Source: Amphibiibacter pelophylacis (GTDB lineage: Bacteria; Pseudomonadota; Gammaproteobacteria; Burkholderiales; Burkholderiaceae_C). From it: a stretch of DNA of 49,197 nucleotides. Shown here piece after piece: positions 32,362 to 41,413 of this stretch (positions within the stretch are counted from its first letter, which is position 1; each line of letters begins with the position of its first letter). A model generated the notes under the pieces. The model ran no database searches. It was not told where the DNA came from and saw only the letters and a program-made list of their open reading frames with translations. A program made the translations under genes and the position numbers. The stretch spans positions 1-49,197 of the forward strand of contig NZ_JAWDIE010000022.1 of the NCBI RefSeq assembly GCF_037688875.1, in the 5' to 3' direction.

Positions 32362-34128
32362 ATGAAAGCATCCCAGTTCTTCATCTCCACCCTCAAGGAA
32401 GCGCCCGCTGACGCGGAAATCACCAGCCACCGGCTGATGATGCGCGCCGGGCTGATCAAGCGCCTCGCGGCGGGCATCTACACCTATATGCCCATGGGGC
32501 TGCGGGTGATCCGCAAGGTGGAAAACATCATCCGCGAAGAAATGAACCGCGCAGGCGGCATCGAAATGCTGATGCCCGTGATCCAGCCCGCCGACCTGTG
32601 GCAGGAAACGCGCCGCTACGACACCATGGGCCCCGAGCTGATGCGCGTGCGCGACCGCCACGACAAGGAGTTCGTCGTCCAGCCCACGAGCGAGGAAGTC
32701 GTCACCGACATCGCCCGCCAGGAGCTGCGCAGCTACAAGCAGCTGCCGAAAAATTTCTACCACATCCAGACCAAGTTCCGCGACGAGCGCCGCCCGCGCT
32801 TTGGCATCATGCGTGGGCGCGAGTTCACCATGAAGGACGCCTACTCCTTCGACCGCAGCCCCGAGGCCGCCGCCGTCAGTTACCAGCGCATGTATGACGC
32901 CTACTGCGCCATATTCAACCGTCTGGGACTGGATTACCGCGCCGTGCGCGCCGACACCGGCGCCATCGGCGGCGATCTGTCGCACGAGTTCCAGGTCATC
33001 GCCGACACCGGCGAAGACGCGCTGGTCTACTGCCCGCAGTCGGATTACGCCGCCAACATCGAGCTGGCCGAAGCCCTGCCGCTGCTGGACGCCCGCGCCG
33101 CGCCCACGCAAGCCCTGGCGCTGACCCCCACGCCCGGCGCCAGCACCTGCGCCGATGTTGCCGCCTTCCTGAAACTGCCGCTGCAGCAGACGCTGAAATC
33201 GCTGGTTCTGGCCTGCGACATCCCTGCCGACGAGGCCGCAGGCACGCCCGCGCGGGCGCAGGTCGTGCTGCTTCTGCTGCGCGGCGATCACGACATGAAC
33301 GAGGTCAAGGTCGGCAAGCTGCCGGGCTTCGAGCACGGCTGGCGCTTCGCCCACCTGCGCGAAATCGAAGCGGTTTTTGGCAGCCAGCCCGGCTACCTGG
33401 GCCCCGTCTTTGCGGGCGGACGCCCGGCCGGCCTGCGCGTCATCGCCGACCGCACCGTCGCGCTGATGAGCGACTGGGTCTGTGGCGGCAACCAGGTCGA
33501 CACCCACTACACCGGCGTCAACTGGGGCCGCGATCTGCCCGAGCCCGATCTGGTCGCCGACATCCGCAACGTGGTCGAGGGCGACCGCAGCCCGGATGGC
33601 GCAGGCCTGCTGGCCATCCAGCGCGGCATCGAGGTCGGCCACGTCTTCTACCTGGGCACCAAGTACGCCAAGGCCATGAACGCGACCTTCCTGGACGAGA
33701 CCGGCAAGCCCGCACTGATGGAAATGGGCTGCTACGGCATCGGCGTGACGCGCCTGCTGGGCGCCAGCATCGAGCAGCGCCACGACGCGCGCGGCATCCG
33801 CTGGCCGGTGGCCATGGCGCCGTTCAGCGTGGTGCTGTGCCCCATCGGCATGGACCGCAGCGAGCCCGTTGCGCAGGCCGCGCAGCAGCTCTACCAGCAG
33901 CTGCTGGAGGCGGGCGTCGACGTGATCCTGGACGATCGCGGCGAGCGCCCGGGCGCCATGTTCGCCGACTGGGAGCTGATCGGCGTGCCGCTGCGCGTGG
34001 TGCTGTCCGACCGTGGCCTGAAGGAAGGCCAGCTCGAAATGCAGGGCCGAAGCGATGAAGAGGCGGTCAAAATCGGCGCCGATGCGGCGCTGGATGCCAT
34101 CCTGAGCCACCTAAAATCGGCGGCATGA
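32362..34128 (+). CDS. proS: Prolyl-tRNA synthetase
   Basis: A 588-residue bacterial-type class II synthetase. Motif 2 lies in KFRDERRPRFGIMRGREFTMKDAYSF, and the inserted editing (INS) domain occupies about residues 230-390. Motif 3 (GIGVTRLLGASIEQRHD) and the C-terminal anticodon-binding domain follow. The start at 32362 is set by MKASQFFISTLKEAP. It is followed with a 4-nt overlap by the lytic transglycosylase gene. Its start is close to the divergent rppH. Confidence 0.96.
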   Translation: MKASQFFISTLKEAPADAEITSHRLMMRAGLIKRLAAGIYTYMPMGLRVIRKVENIIREEMNRAGGIEMLMPVIQPADLWQETRRYDTMGPELMRVRDRHDKEFVVQPTSEEVVTDIARQELRSYKQLPKNFYHIQTKFRDERRPRFGIMRGREFTMKDAYSFDRSPEAAAVSYQRMYDAYCAIFNRLGLDYRAVRADTGAIGGDLSHEFQVIADTGEDALVYCPQSDYAANIELAEALPLLDARAAPTQALALTPTPGASTCADVAAFLKLPLQQTLKSLVLACDIPADEAAGTPARAQVVLLLLRGDHDMNEVKVGKLPGFEHGWRFAHLREIEAVFGSQPGYLGPVFAGGRPAGLRVIADRTVALMSDWVCGGNQVDTHYTGVNWGRDLPEPDLVADIRNVVEGDRSPDGAGLLAIQRGIEVGHVFYLGTKYAKAMNATFLDETGKPALMEMGCYGIGVTRLLGASIEQRHDARGIRWPVAMAPFSVVLCPIGMDRSEPVAQAAQQLYQQLLEAGVDVILDDRGERPGAMFADWELIGVPLRVVLSDRGLKEGQLEMQGRSDEEAVKIGADAALDAILSHLKSAA

Positions 34129-34820
34129 GCCTGCTGACCGATCTGCCTTCCGCCGCCACCGACACGCCGCTGGACCCTCTGAGCCGCCGCCGCCTGCTGG
34201 GCGGTGCGCTGCGCTGGTCGCTGGGCGCGGGCCTGCTGCCGCTGGCGGCGGGCGCGCAGGCGCAGTACGGCTACGGCGGCAAGGGCCAGGCCGAAGAGCC
34301 ACTGGGCAACGCCGTGCGCACCGCGCTGTCGGCTGCCGTGTCCAACGGCGCGCCGCCCGTGCCCGTGCTGCCCACGCCCGAGATGCAGGCGCAATACGGC
34401 CGCTGGTTCGCCGCCATGAACGCCCGCCTGCAGGGCCGCATGGACGACGATCTGGACCGCCAGGATTTCCTGGCCACCGTCTGGTACGAATCGCGCCGCG
34501 CGGGGCTGGAGATCGCGCTGGTGCTGGGCCTCATCCAGGTCGAGAGCGCTTTTCGCAAATACGCCGTCAGCAGCGTGGGCGCGCGCGGCTACATGCAGGT
34601 CATGCCCTTCTGGATGCGGCTGATCGGCAATGGCGACGTCAGCCTGCTGTTCCGCATGCAGACCAATCTGCGCTTTGGCTGCGTCATCCTGCGCCACTAC
34701 ATCGACCGCGAAAACGGCGATCTCTTCATGGCCCTGGGCCGCTACAACGGCAGCCGGGGGCGTTCGGCTTATCCGGATGCGGTGTTTGGCGCACGCCAGC
34801 GCTGGATCATGCCCGCGTGA
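34125..34820 (+). CDS. Lytic transglycosylase, probably Tat-exported
   Basis: A 231-residue peptidoglycan-cleaving enzyme of the SLT type. The N-terminus carries SRRRLLG (20-26) before a hydrophobic segment and AQAQ, resembling a twin-arginine signal peptide. The catalytic glutamate is Glu140 in IQVESAFRKYAVSSVGARGYMQVMPFW, the standard SLT motif. GRYNGSRGR near the C-terminus is also typical. It overlaps proS by 4 nt (ATGA) and lies 14 nt before rep. The substrate is expected to be murein. Confidence 0.85.
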   Translation: MSLLTDLPSAATDTPLDPLSRRRLLGGALRWSLGAGLLPLAAGAQAQYGYGGKGQAEEPLGNAVRTALSAAVSNGAPPVPVLPTPEMQAQYGRWFAAMNARLQGRMDDDLDRQDFLATVWYESRRAGLEIALVLGLIQVESAFRKYAVSSVGARGYMQVMPFWMRLIGNGDVSLLFRMQTNLRFGCVILRHYIDRENGDLFMALGRYNGSRGRSAYPDAVFGARQRWIMPA

Positions 34821-34834
34821 AACCCGACTGATCC

Positions 34835-36910
34835 ATGGCCAGTGTCCAGCTCAATCCTGCACAGATGCAGGCGGTTTACCATTTGTCCGGCCCCTGCCTG
34901 GTGCTGGCGGGCGCGGGCTCGGGCAAGACCGGCGTGATCACGCACAAGATCGGCCACCTGCTCAACCAGGGCCACCGCCCCGACCAGATCGCCGCCATCA
35001 CCTTCACCAACAAGGCCGCGCAGGAGATGCGCGAACGCGTCAAAAGCCTCGTGGGCGGACGCGCGGCGGGCAAGATCCTGATCTCGACCTTCCACTCGCT
35101 AGGCGTGCGCCTGCTGCGCGAGGACGGCCACCACCTGGGGCTGAAGGAAAAATTCTCGATCCTGGACAGCGATGACGTGCTCTCCGTGCTGCGCGACGCG
35201 GGCGGCAGCACCGACGCCAAGCAGGCGCGCCAGTGGCAGTGGGCGATCAGCCTGTGGAAAAACCAGGGGCTGGACGCCGCAGGCGCCGCCGCCGCCGCCC
35301 AGAACGACGAAGAGCGCGTGACCGCGCGCATCATGCAGCTCTACCAGGAGCGCCTGACCGCCTACCAGGCCGTCGATTTTGACGACCTGATCGGCATGCC
35401 GCTGGCGCTTTTGCAGCGCACGCCCGAGGTCCAGGCCAAGTGGCAGGCGCTGCTGGGCCATGTGCTGGTCGACGAATACCAGGACACCAACGCCGTGCAG
35501 TACGACCTGCTCAAGGCGCTGGTGCAGCGGCCGGACGGGCGGGTGATTCCCTTCACCGCCGTGGGCGACGACGACCAGAGCATTTACGGCTGGCGCGGCG
35601 CCACCATCGACAACCTGCGCCGCCTGCCCGACGATTTCCCCGGCCTGCGCGTGATTCCGCTGGAGCAGAACTACCGCTCGACCGGCGCCATCCTGCGTGC
35701 GGCCAACAACGTGATCGCGCTCAACCCGAAAATCTTCGAGAAAAAGCTCTGGAGCGAATTCGGCGAGGGCGAGCCCGTGCGGCTGTCCGAGGCCGACAAC
35801 GACGAGCACGAGGCCGAGCGCCTGGTCGCCCGCATCCAGGCCCTGCGCGGCAGCGGCGAGCACGCGGGCGCCTCCGAGTGGAAGGATTTTGCGGTGCTCT
35901 ACCGCGCCAACCACCAGTCGCGGCCGCTGGAGCAGGCGCTGCGCAAGGCACAGATTCCCTACAAGGTGTCGGGCGGCCAGAGCTATTTCGACCGCGCCGA
36001 GATCAAGGATCTGTGCGGCTGGCTGCGTCTGCTGGTCAACCCGGACGACGATCCGGCCTTTCTGCGCGCCGTCACCACGCCCAAGCGCGGCATCGGCCAC
36101 CAGAGCCTGGGCAAGCTGGGCGAATTCGCCGGGCGCTGGAAAATCAGCCTGTTCGAGGCCCTGTTCCGCGACAGCCTGCACACCGCCCTGCCCGCCCGCG
36201 CCATCGATGGCCTGCACGAATTCGGCCGCTATGTGAACGAGCTGGAGTACGCCGCGCGCCACACCAGCGGCGCCGAAGACGCCAAGGTGCTGCTGCTGGA
36301 CTGGCTCAAAACCATCGGCTACGAGCAGCACCTGCGCGACAGCGAGGAAAACGAGCGCCTGGCCACCACACGCTGGGGCAATGTGCTGGATTTCATCGAC
36401 TGGATCGCCAAACGCTGCGGCGGCGAGATTTCCGCCGAAGGGGGCGCCACCACCGAATCCCCACGCCAGACCGTGCTGGAAGTGGCGCAGACGGTGAACG
36501 TGATCCTCTCGCTGGCCGAGCGCGGCGAGGAGCAGAACGTCGTCACGCTATCGACCCTGCACGCCGCCAAGGGGCTGGAGTGGCCACACGTGGTGCTGGC
36601 CGGGGTCAACGAAGGGCTGCTGCCTTTCCGCTCCGAAGCCGACGAGATGACGCCCGAGCGCCTGGAAGAAGAGCGCCGCCTGATGTACGTCGGCATCACC
36701 CGCGCGCGCCGCACGCTGGCCGTCTCCACCCTCAAGCGGCGCAAGCGCGGCCGCGAATGGGTGGCCGGCATCCCCAGCCGTTTCATCGGCGAGATGAAGC
36801 TGCACGAAGTCGCCGAGGGCGTCGACCCCAAAGCCAAACTCAACGCCCTGCGGGCCAGGCTGGGGGAGAAAATTGCGCAGAAGGGCAACGAGAAGGGCGG
36901 TGGCGCTTGA
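34835..36910 (+). CDS. rep: ATP-dependent DNA helicase Rep
   Basis: A 691-residue SF1A 3'-5' helicase. Conserved motifs are GAGSGKTG (Walker A, I), FTNKAAQEM (Ia), DEYQDTN (II), GDDDQSIYGWRGA (III), EQNYRS (IV), STLHAAKGLEW (V) and YVGITRARRT (VI). Length and motif details fit Rep better than UvrD, which it resembles. It assists replication fork progression past bound proteins. It follows the lytic transglycosylase by 14 nt. Its stop codon overlaps the -35 box of the parDE promoter. Confidence 0.92.
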   Translation: MASVQLNPAQMQAVYHLSGPCLVLAGAGSGKTGVITHKIGHLLNQGHRPDQIAAITFTNKAAQEMRERVKSLVGGRAAGKILISTFHSLGVRLLREDGHHLGLKEKFSILDSDDVLSVLRDAGGSTDAKQARQWQWAISLWKNQGLDAAGAAAAAQNDEERVTARIMQLYQERLTAYQAVDFDDLIGMPLALLQRTPEVQAKWQALLGHVLVDEYQDTNAVQYDLLKALVQRPDGRVIPFTAVGDDDQSIYGWRGATIDNLRRLPDDFPGLRVIPLEQNYRSTGAILRAANNVIALNPKIFEKKLWSEFGEGEPVRLSEADNDEHEAERLVARIQALRGSGEHAGASEWKDFAVLYRANHQSRPLEQALRKAQIPYKVSGGQSYFDRAEIKDLCGWLRLLVNPDDDPAFLRAVTTPKRGIGHQSLGKLGEFAGRWKISLFEALFRDSLHTALPARAIDGLHEFGRYVNELEYAARHTSGAEDAKVLLLDWLKTIGYEQHLRDSEENERLATTRWGNVLDFIDWIAKRCGGEISAEGGATTESPRQTVLEVAQTVNVILSLAERGEEQNVVTLSTLHAAKGLEWPHVVLAGVNEGLLPFRSEADEMTPERLEEERRLMYVGITRARRTLAVSTLKRRKRGREWVAGIPSRFIGEMKLHEVAEGVDPKAKLNALRARLGEKIAQKGNEKGGGA

Positions 36911-36935
36911 CCGATATCCATGCCATGGATACGCT
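36907..36935 (+). promoter_or_regulatory. parDE promoter with 17-bp palindromic operator
   Basis: TTGACC (36907-36912, 5 of 6) is separated by exactly 17 nt from TACGCT (36930-36935, 3 of 6). Between them lies TATCCATG-C-CATGGATA (36915-36931), a perfect palindrome. This is the classic position for the operator of a ParD ribbon-helix-helix antitoxin. The -35 box overlaps the rep stop codon. Confidence 0.65.
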
Positions 36936-36965
36936 GTGTCAGCATCGACTTCAAAGGATGATCCG

Positions 36966-37253
36966 ATGAGCCTGCACCTCAACCTGTCCCCCGAAATGGA
37001 AGGTTTTGTCAGAGAGAAAGTCCGGACGGGCTTTTATGGCAACGCCACCGAAGTCATCCGCGATGCGCTGCGACGCATGCAGGCGGAAGACGCCCGCCTG
37101 ACCGCCTGGCGGGCGGCCATCCAGGCGGGAGACAACGAGCTCGACCGGGGGGAAGGCATCGCCTGGACCCCGCGACTCATGGACGATCTCACCCGCATCG
37201 CACTGGATGCCACTCAGCAGGGCCGTCCCATGGACCCCGATGTCCTGCCCTGA
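36966..37253 (+). CDS. parD: ParD-like antitoxin
   Basis: A 95-residue ribbon-helix-helix antitoxin. The N-terminal part MSLHLNLSPEMEGFVREKV is followed by GNATEVIRDALRRMQAEDARLTAW, the ParD/CC2985 family signature; the acidic C-terminal half is expected to wrap ParE. The start is preceded by AAAGGATGATCCG. It is translated just ahead of parE, with a 14-nt overlap. The palindrome upstream is its probable operator. It is located between rep and dusA on the same strand. Confidence 0.88.
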   Translation: MSLHLNLSPEMEGFVREKVRTGFYGNATEVIRDALRRMQAEDARLTAWRAAIQAGDNELDRGEGIAWTPRLMDDLTRIALDATQQGRPMDPDVLP

Positions 37254-37548
37254 GCCCAGACCCTTGCGGCTAGCGCCCCGAGCGCAGCAGGATCTTTTGG
37301 ACATCCTGCGCTACACCGCAAAGACATGGGGCCCAATTCAGCTTGCGGCCTACCGCGACAGACTGGACCAGGCCCTGACTGCGATCAGCGCCGACCCGCT
37401 GGCCGCTGGCCACGGCAGGCCCGATCTTCCCGCCTCGCACCGGTCCCGCCAAGTGGGCTCGCACCTGATCATCTACCGCCTGGAGCCGAACGGCGTCGGC
37501 GTCGTGCGTATCCTGCATCAGCGCATGAGCCTGGCGCGCCACCTGTGA
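37240..37548 (+). CDS. parE: ParE-like toxin
   Basis: A 102-residue RelE/ParE superfamily toxin. LAPRAQQDLLDILRYTAKTWG, AYRDRLDQALTAISADPLAG and the C-terminal SHLIIYRLEPNGVGVVRILHQRM fit ParE, whose known targets include DNA gyrase. The start at 37240 overlaps the end of parD. The pattern Arg-rich HRSRQVGSH is retained, so activity is plausible. It is followed 14 nt later by dusA. Confidence 0.88.
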   Translation: MSCPEPRPLRLAPRAQQDLLDILRYTAKTWGPIQLAAYRDRLDQALTAISADPLAAGHGRPDLPASHRSRQVGSHLIIYRLEPNGVGVVRILHQRMSLARHL

Positions 37549-37562
37549 CGAACTCAGCCCCC

Positions 37563-38621
37563 ATGCATCAACTGGAACCCTTTGAACGGCCCTCCCCCTG
37601 GCGCCTTGCCGTCGCCCCCATGCTCGACTGGACGGACCGGCACTGCCGCTATTTCCACCGGCTGATCACGCGGCGCACGCGGCTTTACACCGAGATGGTG
37701 ACCACCGGCGCGCTCCTGCACGGCGATCAGGGGCGGCATCTGGATTTCGACACCGCCGAGCACCCCGTGGCGCTGCAGCTGGGCGGCAGCGAACCAGCCG
37801 ATCTGGCCGCCTGCGCGGCGCTGGCACAGCGCTGGGGCTATGACGAGGTCAACCTGAACTGCGGCTGCCCCAGCCCGCGTGTGCAGCGCGGCGCGTTTGG
37901 CGCCTGCCTGATGGGCGAGGCCGATCTGGTCGCGCGCGGCGTGGACGCCATGCGCCAGGCCTGCGATCTGCCCGTCACCGTCAAGCACCGCATCGGCATC
38001 GACCGCCAGGACAGCTACGGCTTTGTCCGCGATTTTGTCGGCACCGTGGCGCAGGCTGGGTGCAGCGTGTTCATCGTGCACGCGCGCAGCGCCTGGCTGG
38101 ACGGGCTCAGCCCCAAAGACAACCGCGAGATTCCGCCGCTGCGCTACGAGACGGTCTACCGCCTGAAGCGCGAGTTTCCGCACCTCACCCTCGTGCTCAA
38201 CGGCGGCGTGGCCGACAACGCCGCCATCGCGCAGCACCTGGCGCACGTCGATGGCGTCATGGTCGGCCGCGCTGCCTACCACCAGCCCTGGCTGATGGCC
38301 GACTGGGACGACACGCTGTGGCGCGATCCGGCCCAGGTGCCCTGCGCTGCAGACCGCAGCGACGCGGGCCAGGCCGCCGACCTGGCCCGCCGCCGCGCGA
38401 TTGAGGCGCAGATGGTCGATTACATGGCGCGGCAGTTGGCCGCTGGCGCCGACAAGCCCCACCCGCCGCGCTGGCCCGCCATGGCGCGCCACATGCTGGG
38501 CCTGTACCACGGCGTGGACGGCGCCCGGCGCTGGCGCCAGGCCTGGTCCGATTCAAAACGTCAGAATGAATCGCCACAGGCCGTGTTCGAGAGCCTGCAT
38601 GGGGCAAGTCGCCGGGGCTGA
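37563..38621 (+). CDS. dusA: tRNA-dihydrouridine(20/20a) synthase
   Basis: An FMN enzyme of 352 residues that reduces uridine 20/20a in the D-loop of tRNA. VAPMLDWTDRHCRYFHR at the N-terminus is the DusA signature, followed by TEMVTTGALLHGD, the catalytic-Cys region NLNCGCPSPRVQRGAFGACLM (Cys102) and NGGV...GVMVGRAAY (phosphate-binding). The ATG at 37563 is favoured; an in-frame GTG at 37545 is possible. The gene follows parE by 14 nt. Confidence 0.93.
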   Translation: MHQLEPFERPSPWRLAVAPMLDWTDRHCRYFHRLITRRTRLYTEMVTTGALLHGDQGRHLDFDTAEHPVALQLGGSEPADLAACAALAQRWGYDEVNLNCGCPSPRVQRGAFGACLMGEADLVARGVDAMRQACDLPVTVKHRIGIDRQDSYGFVRDFVGTVAQAGCSVFIVHARSAWLDGLSPKDNREIPPLRYETVYRLKREFPHLTLVLNGGVADNAAIAQHLAHVDGVMVGRAAYHQPWLMADWDDTLWRDPAQVPCAADRSDAGQAADLARRRAIEAQMVDYMARQLAAGADKPHPPRWPAMARHMLGLYHGVDGARRWRQAWSDSKRQNESPQAVFESLHGASRRG

Positions 38622-38637
38622 AGGCCCTGCGGCCTGT

Positions 38638-39219
38638 TCAGCCCCGCTCCACGCCCTCATCCTCCCCGGCCGCCGAAACGGGCATCGGGACTTCGGCCCG
38701 CGCCTCGGTGCCCGTTTCGGGCGCAGCCTGCGGCAGCACGATGCGGCGGCGGCTGACGCGCGAAATCACCACCGGCGGGCGGCTGCCCGCGGGCGCGCTC
38801 CAGCCCGCGTCGGGGGCCTGGATGGGCGTGGCGCCCTCCTGGAAGTGCGGCACACGCGTGCCCGCCAGGCGGATGCTGGCGCGCACCAGATCGCACACCA
38901 GCGCCTCGTCCAGTGGATCGCCCAAGGGACACTTCAGATGCTTGGCCTGCTTGTCGGAGCCCAGCAGCATGGGAAAGCGCGACAGCAGCAGCGATCCGTT
39001 GAACACCTGCAGATTGATGTGGGTGCGGTGGGTGGAGATGGCCAGCAGGGCCCGCCCCCGATAACTGAAGACCAGATTGCCCCAGTGGACGCCCCGCAGC
39101 AGTTCGTCATCGCACGACTGGACCAGGGCGCACAGCGCGTGAACGGGGGCCTGGACCTTCAGGGGCAAAACATCAAACCAGTGCTTGACCAGCGGCTCAG
39201 GACGGGGCGAGACCTTCAT
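38638..39219 (-). CDS. DUF1801 domain-containing protein
   Basis: A 193-residue protein with an N-terminal DUF1801/YdhG-like domain: KHWFDVLPLKVQAPVHALCALVQ, WGNLVFSYRGRALLAISTHRTHINLQV and a KHLKC...LDEALVCDLVRASIRLAG helix. The C-terminal 55 residues are Pro/Arg/Glu-rich and probably disordered. The family function is unresolved. The 198 bp upstream to dcd hold a CTGCCG-CCC-CGGCAG hairpin without T-run. It is convergent with dusA, 16 bp apart. Confidence 0.75.
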   Translation of the reverse strand: MKVSPRPEPLVKHWFDVLPLKVQAPVHALCALVQSCDDELLRGVHWGNLVFSYRGRALLAISTHRTHINLQVFNGSLLLSRFPMLLGSDKQAKHLKCPLGDPLDEALVCDLVRASIRLAGTRVPHFQEGATPIQAPDAGWSAPAGSRPPVVISRVSRRRIVLPQAAPETGTEARAEVPMPVSAAGEDEGVERG

Positions 39220-39417
39220 GCCGGGAACTCCTTGTACTGCAACAGCGAAAAAACATCAGAAACACTCCTTCGCCGCCTGGCCACTGGATGCCAGACGGTC
39301 CGTTCCCGGAATTAGTTCTCATGTTCCACGCGCAGCGCGGAGGCCGCCATCCCCGGTTCGGGTGGAATGCAGGCCGCTGCCGCCCCGGCAGTGCCCCGCG
39401 CCCGACCGGGCCTGACG

Positions 39418-39987
39418 TCAGATGTGGGGCAAGGTGACGCCCCGCTGTCCCTGGTATTTGCCCTTGCGGTCCTTGTAGCTGGTCTCGCAGACCTCGTCGC
39501 TCTCGAAGAACAGGACCTGCGCGCAGCCTTCGCCCGCGTAAATCCTGGCCGGCAGCGGCGTGGTGTTGGAGAATTCCAGCGTCACATACCCCTCCCACTC
39601 TGGCTCGAACGGCGTCACATTGACGATGATGCCGCAGCGTGCGTAAGTGCTTTTGCCCAAGCAGATGGTCAGCACGTTGCGCGGAATCCTGAAATATTCC
39701 ACGGTGCGCGCCAGCGCAAAACTGTTGGGCGGGATGATGCAGACGTCGCCTTCAAAATCGACGAAACTTTTTTCGTCGAAGTTCTTCGGATCAACCACCG
39801 TGGAGTGCACGTTGGTGAAGATCTTGAACTCGCGCGCGCAGCGGATGTCGTAGCCGTAGCTGGACGTGCCGTAGCTGACCACTTTGCGGCCTTCGGTGTC
39901 CTGACGGATCTGGCCCGGCTCGAACGGCGAAATCAGCCCATGCTCCTGGGCCATGCGCCGTATCCAGCGATCGCTTTTGATGGTCAT
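39418..39987 (-). CDS. dcd: dCTP deaminase
   Basis: Deaminates dCTP to dUTP, feeding dTMP synthesis. The 189-residue product shows MTIKSDRWIRRMA, YGTSSYGYDIRCA, the catalytic KSTYARCGI...PFEPEWEGYVTLEFSNTTP and the C-terminal GVTLPHI closing loop, all typical of homotrimeric Dcd. A TATAAT box lies 36 nt upstream, so it has its own promoter. No metG or apbC is next to it here. Confidence 0.96.
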   Translation of the reverse strand: MTIKSDRWIRRMAQEHGLISPFEPGQIRQDTEGRKVVSYGTSSYGYDIRCAREFKIFTNVHSTVVDPKNFDEKSFVDFEGDVCIIPPNSFALARTVEYFRIPRNVLTICLGKSTYARCGIIVNVTPFEPEWEGYVTLEFSNTTPLPARIYAGEGCAQVLFFESDEVCETSYKDRKGKYQGQRGVTLPHI

Positions 39988-40022
39988 GCGCAGCGGTTTG
40001 AAAGTGAACGAAAGGCGGCGTG

Positions 40023-40028
40023 ATTATA
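40023..40028 (-). promoter_or_regulatory. Candidate -10 box for dcd
   Basis: A perfect TATAAT on the minus strand in the spacer between the flavoprotein gene and dcd, predicting transcription from near 40016 and a leader of about 29 nt. No convincing -35 element lies at 16-18 nt, so another sigma or an activator may be involved. Confidence 0.45.
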
Positions 40029-40051
40029 GGGGCAGAAGTCTGGCACCTGCC

Positions 40052-41413
40052 TCAAGCCCGCACCGGGCGGTCGGCCAGCCACCGTGCGGCACCCTCGCCC
40101 GCGACCCAGCCGCTGGCCAGACAGGCGGTCAGCAGGTAGCCGCCGGTGGGCGCGTCCCAATCCAGCATTTCGCCCGCCAGGAACAGGCCGGGCTGCGCGG
40201 GCCACATCAACGCTTCGTCCAGCGATTCCAGAGCGACACCGCCCTCGGTCGAGATGGCCTCGGCCAGCGGACGCGGGCCCGCCACGCGCAGCGGCAGCGC
40301 CTTGATGCGCGCTCCAAGCCGGGCGATGGCCTCGGCGCTGCCTTCCTGGCCGCCATCACGGCCCTCATCACGGCCCAGATCGCGGCCCAGAATTTCGAAC
40401 AGCAGCGCCACTTTCGGGGCCGTGAGCGGCAGCGTGCTCTGCAAGTGGCTGCTCCACGATTTGCTGCCACGCCCGCGCGACAGCGCCTGCCGAACGCGAT
40501 CGGGCGACCAGTCGGGCAACAGATCCATCCACAGATCAGGGCCGATGCGACCCGGCTGTGCGCAGCGCCGCCGCCACTGCGGCCCAAGCCGGTAGACCAG
40601 CGGGCCCTCCAGGCCGGTGGCGGTGATGACCGCTTCGCCGCGCCAGAAGCGGCCGGGCCCGTCCTGCGCCTCAGGCAGGGCCAGCGCGATGGATTTCAGC
40701 GCAGCCCCCGCGTGGCGCTGGGCCAGGTGGGCGCTCCAGCCCGGCCCGCTGGGCTGGCCCGTGTCCACATCCAGCCCGCAGTTGCTGGGCGACAGCGGCC
40801 GCAGCGTCGCGCCCATGGCCTGCAGGGTGGGCCACCAGGCACCGTCCGAGCCCAGCTGCGGCCAGCTGCCGCCACCCAGAGCCAGCAGGAGGGCGTCGGC
40901 GCGGTGTTCGACCTCCCCCGCAGGCGTGGCCAGGCGCAGTGACCAGGCGCCGTCCGAGCCGGCCGGATCGCGCTGCGCGCCCAGCCAGCGGTGGCGCGGG
41001 TGCAGGCGCAGCCCGGCGCGGCGCAACGCCGCCAGCCAGGCCCGCAAGAGCGGTGCGGCCTTCATCTCGACCGGAAAAACGCGGCCCGAACTGCCCACAA
41101 AAGTCGCCACGCCCAGCGCCTGCGCCCAGTCCTGCACGGCCTGCGGACCCAGCGCGTCCAGCCAGCGCGACACGGCGGACACCGGCGCGTGGGCGTCCTC
41201 GCCCGCGCTGTAGCGGGCGTCAAAAGCGGGACGGGCCTCGCTGTGCGTCAGGTTCAGGCCGCCGCGCCCGGCCAGCAGGAACTTGCGCCCCACCGTGGCC
41301 TTGGCCTCGAAGAGATCCACTTCCAGCCCCGCCGCCAGGGCCTGCTGCGCCGCCATCAGCCCAGCCGGTCCGCCGCCGACGATGGCCAGGCGTCTGCCGC
41401 GCGGGCCTGTCAT
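40052..41413 (-). CDS. HI0933-family flavoprotein (TIGR03862)
   Basis: A 453-residue FAD-dependent oxidoreductase of unknown substrate. LAIVGGGPAGLMAAQ is the FAD-binding Rossmann motif, KFLLAGRGGLNLTHSE is the family signature, and LLLALGGGSWPQLGSDGAWW and the C-terminal GEMLDWDAPTGGYLLTACLASGWVAG mark the TIGR03862 branch. A short GRD repeat (GRDLGRDEGRDGG) is an unusual local insert. The ATG at 41413 overlaps the rsmE stop (ATGA). It ends the rsmE unit. Confidence 0.85.
   Translation of the reverse strand: MTGPRGRRLAIVGGGPAGLMAAQQALAAGLEVDLFEAKATVGRKFLLAGRGGLNLTHSEARPAFDARYSAGEDAHAPVSAVSRWLDALGPQAVQDWAQALGVATFVGSSGRVFPVEMKAAPLLRAWLAALRRAGLRLHPRHRWLGAQRDPAGSDGAWSLRLATPAGEVEHRADALLLALGGGSWPQLGSDGAWWPTLQAMGATLRPLSPSNCGLDVDTGQPSGPGWSAHLAQRHAGAALKSIALALPEAQDGPGRFWRGEAVITATGLEGPLVYRLGPQWRRRCAQPGRIGPDLWMDLLPDWSPDRVRQALSRGRGSKSWSSHLQSTLPLTAPKVALLFEILGRDLGRDEGRDGGQEGSAEAIARLGARIKALPLRVAGPRPLAEAISTEGGVALESLDEALMWPAQPGLFLAGEMLDWDAPTGGYLLTACLASGWVAGEGAARWLADRPVRA

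Noticed and set aside
32302..34110. A long minus-strand extension of rppH opposite proS
   Set aside because: The Nudix protein begins at MLDRDGYRPN; the upstream part is antisense to proS and low-complexity.
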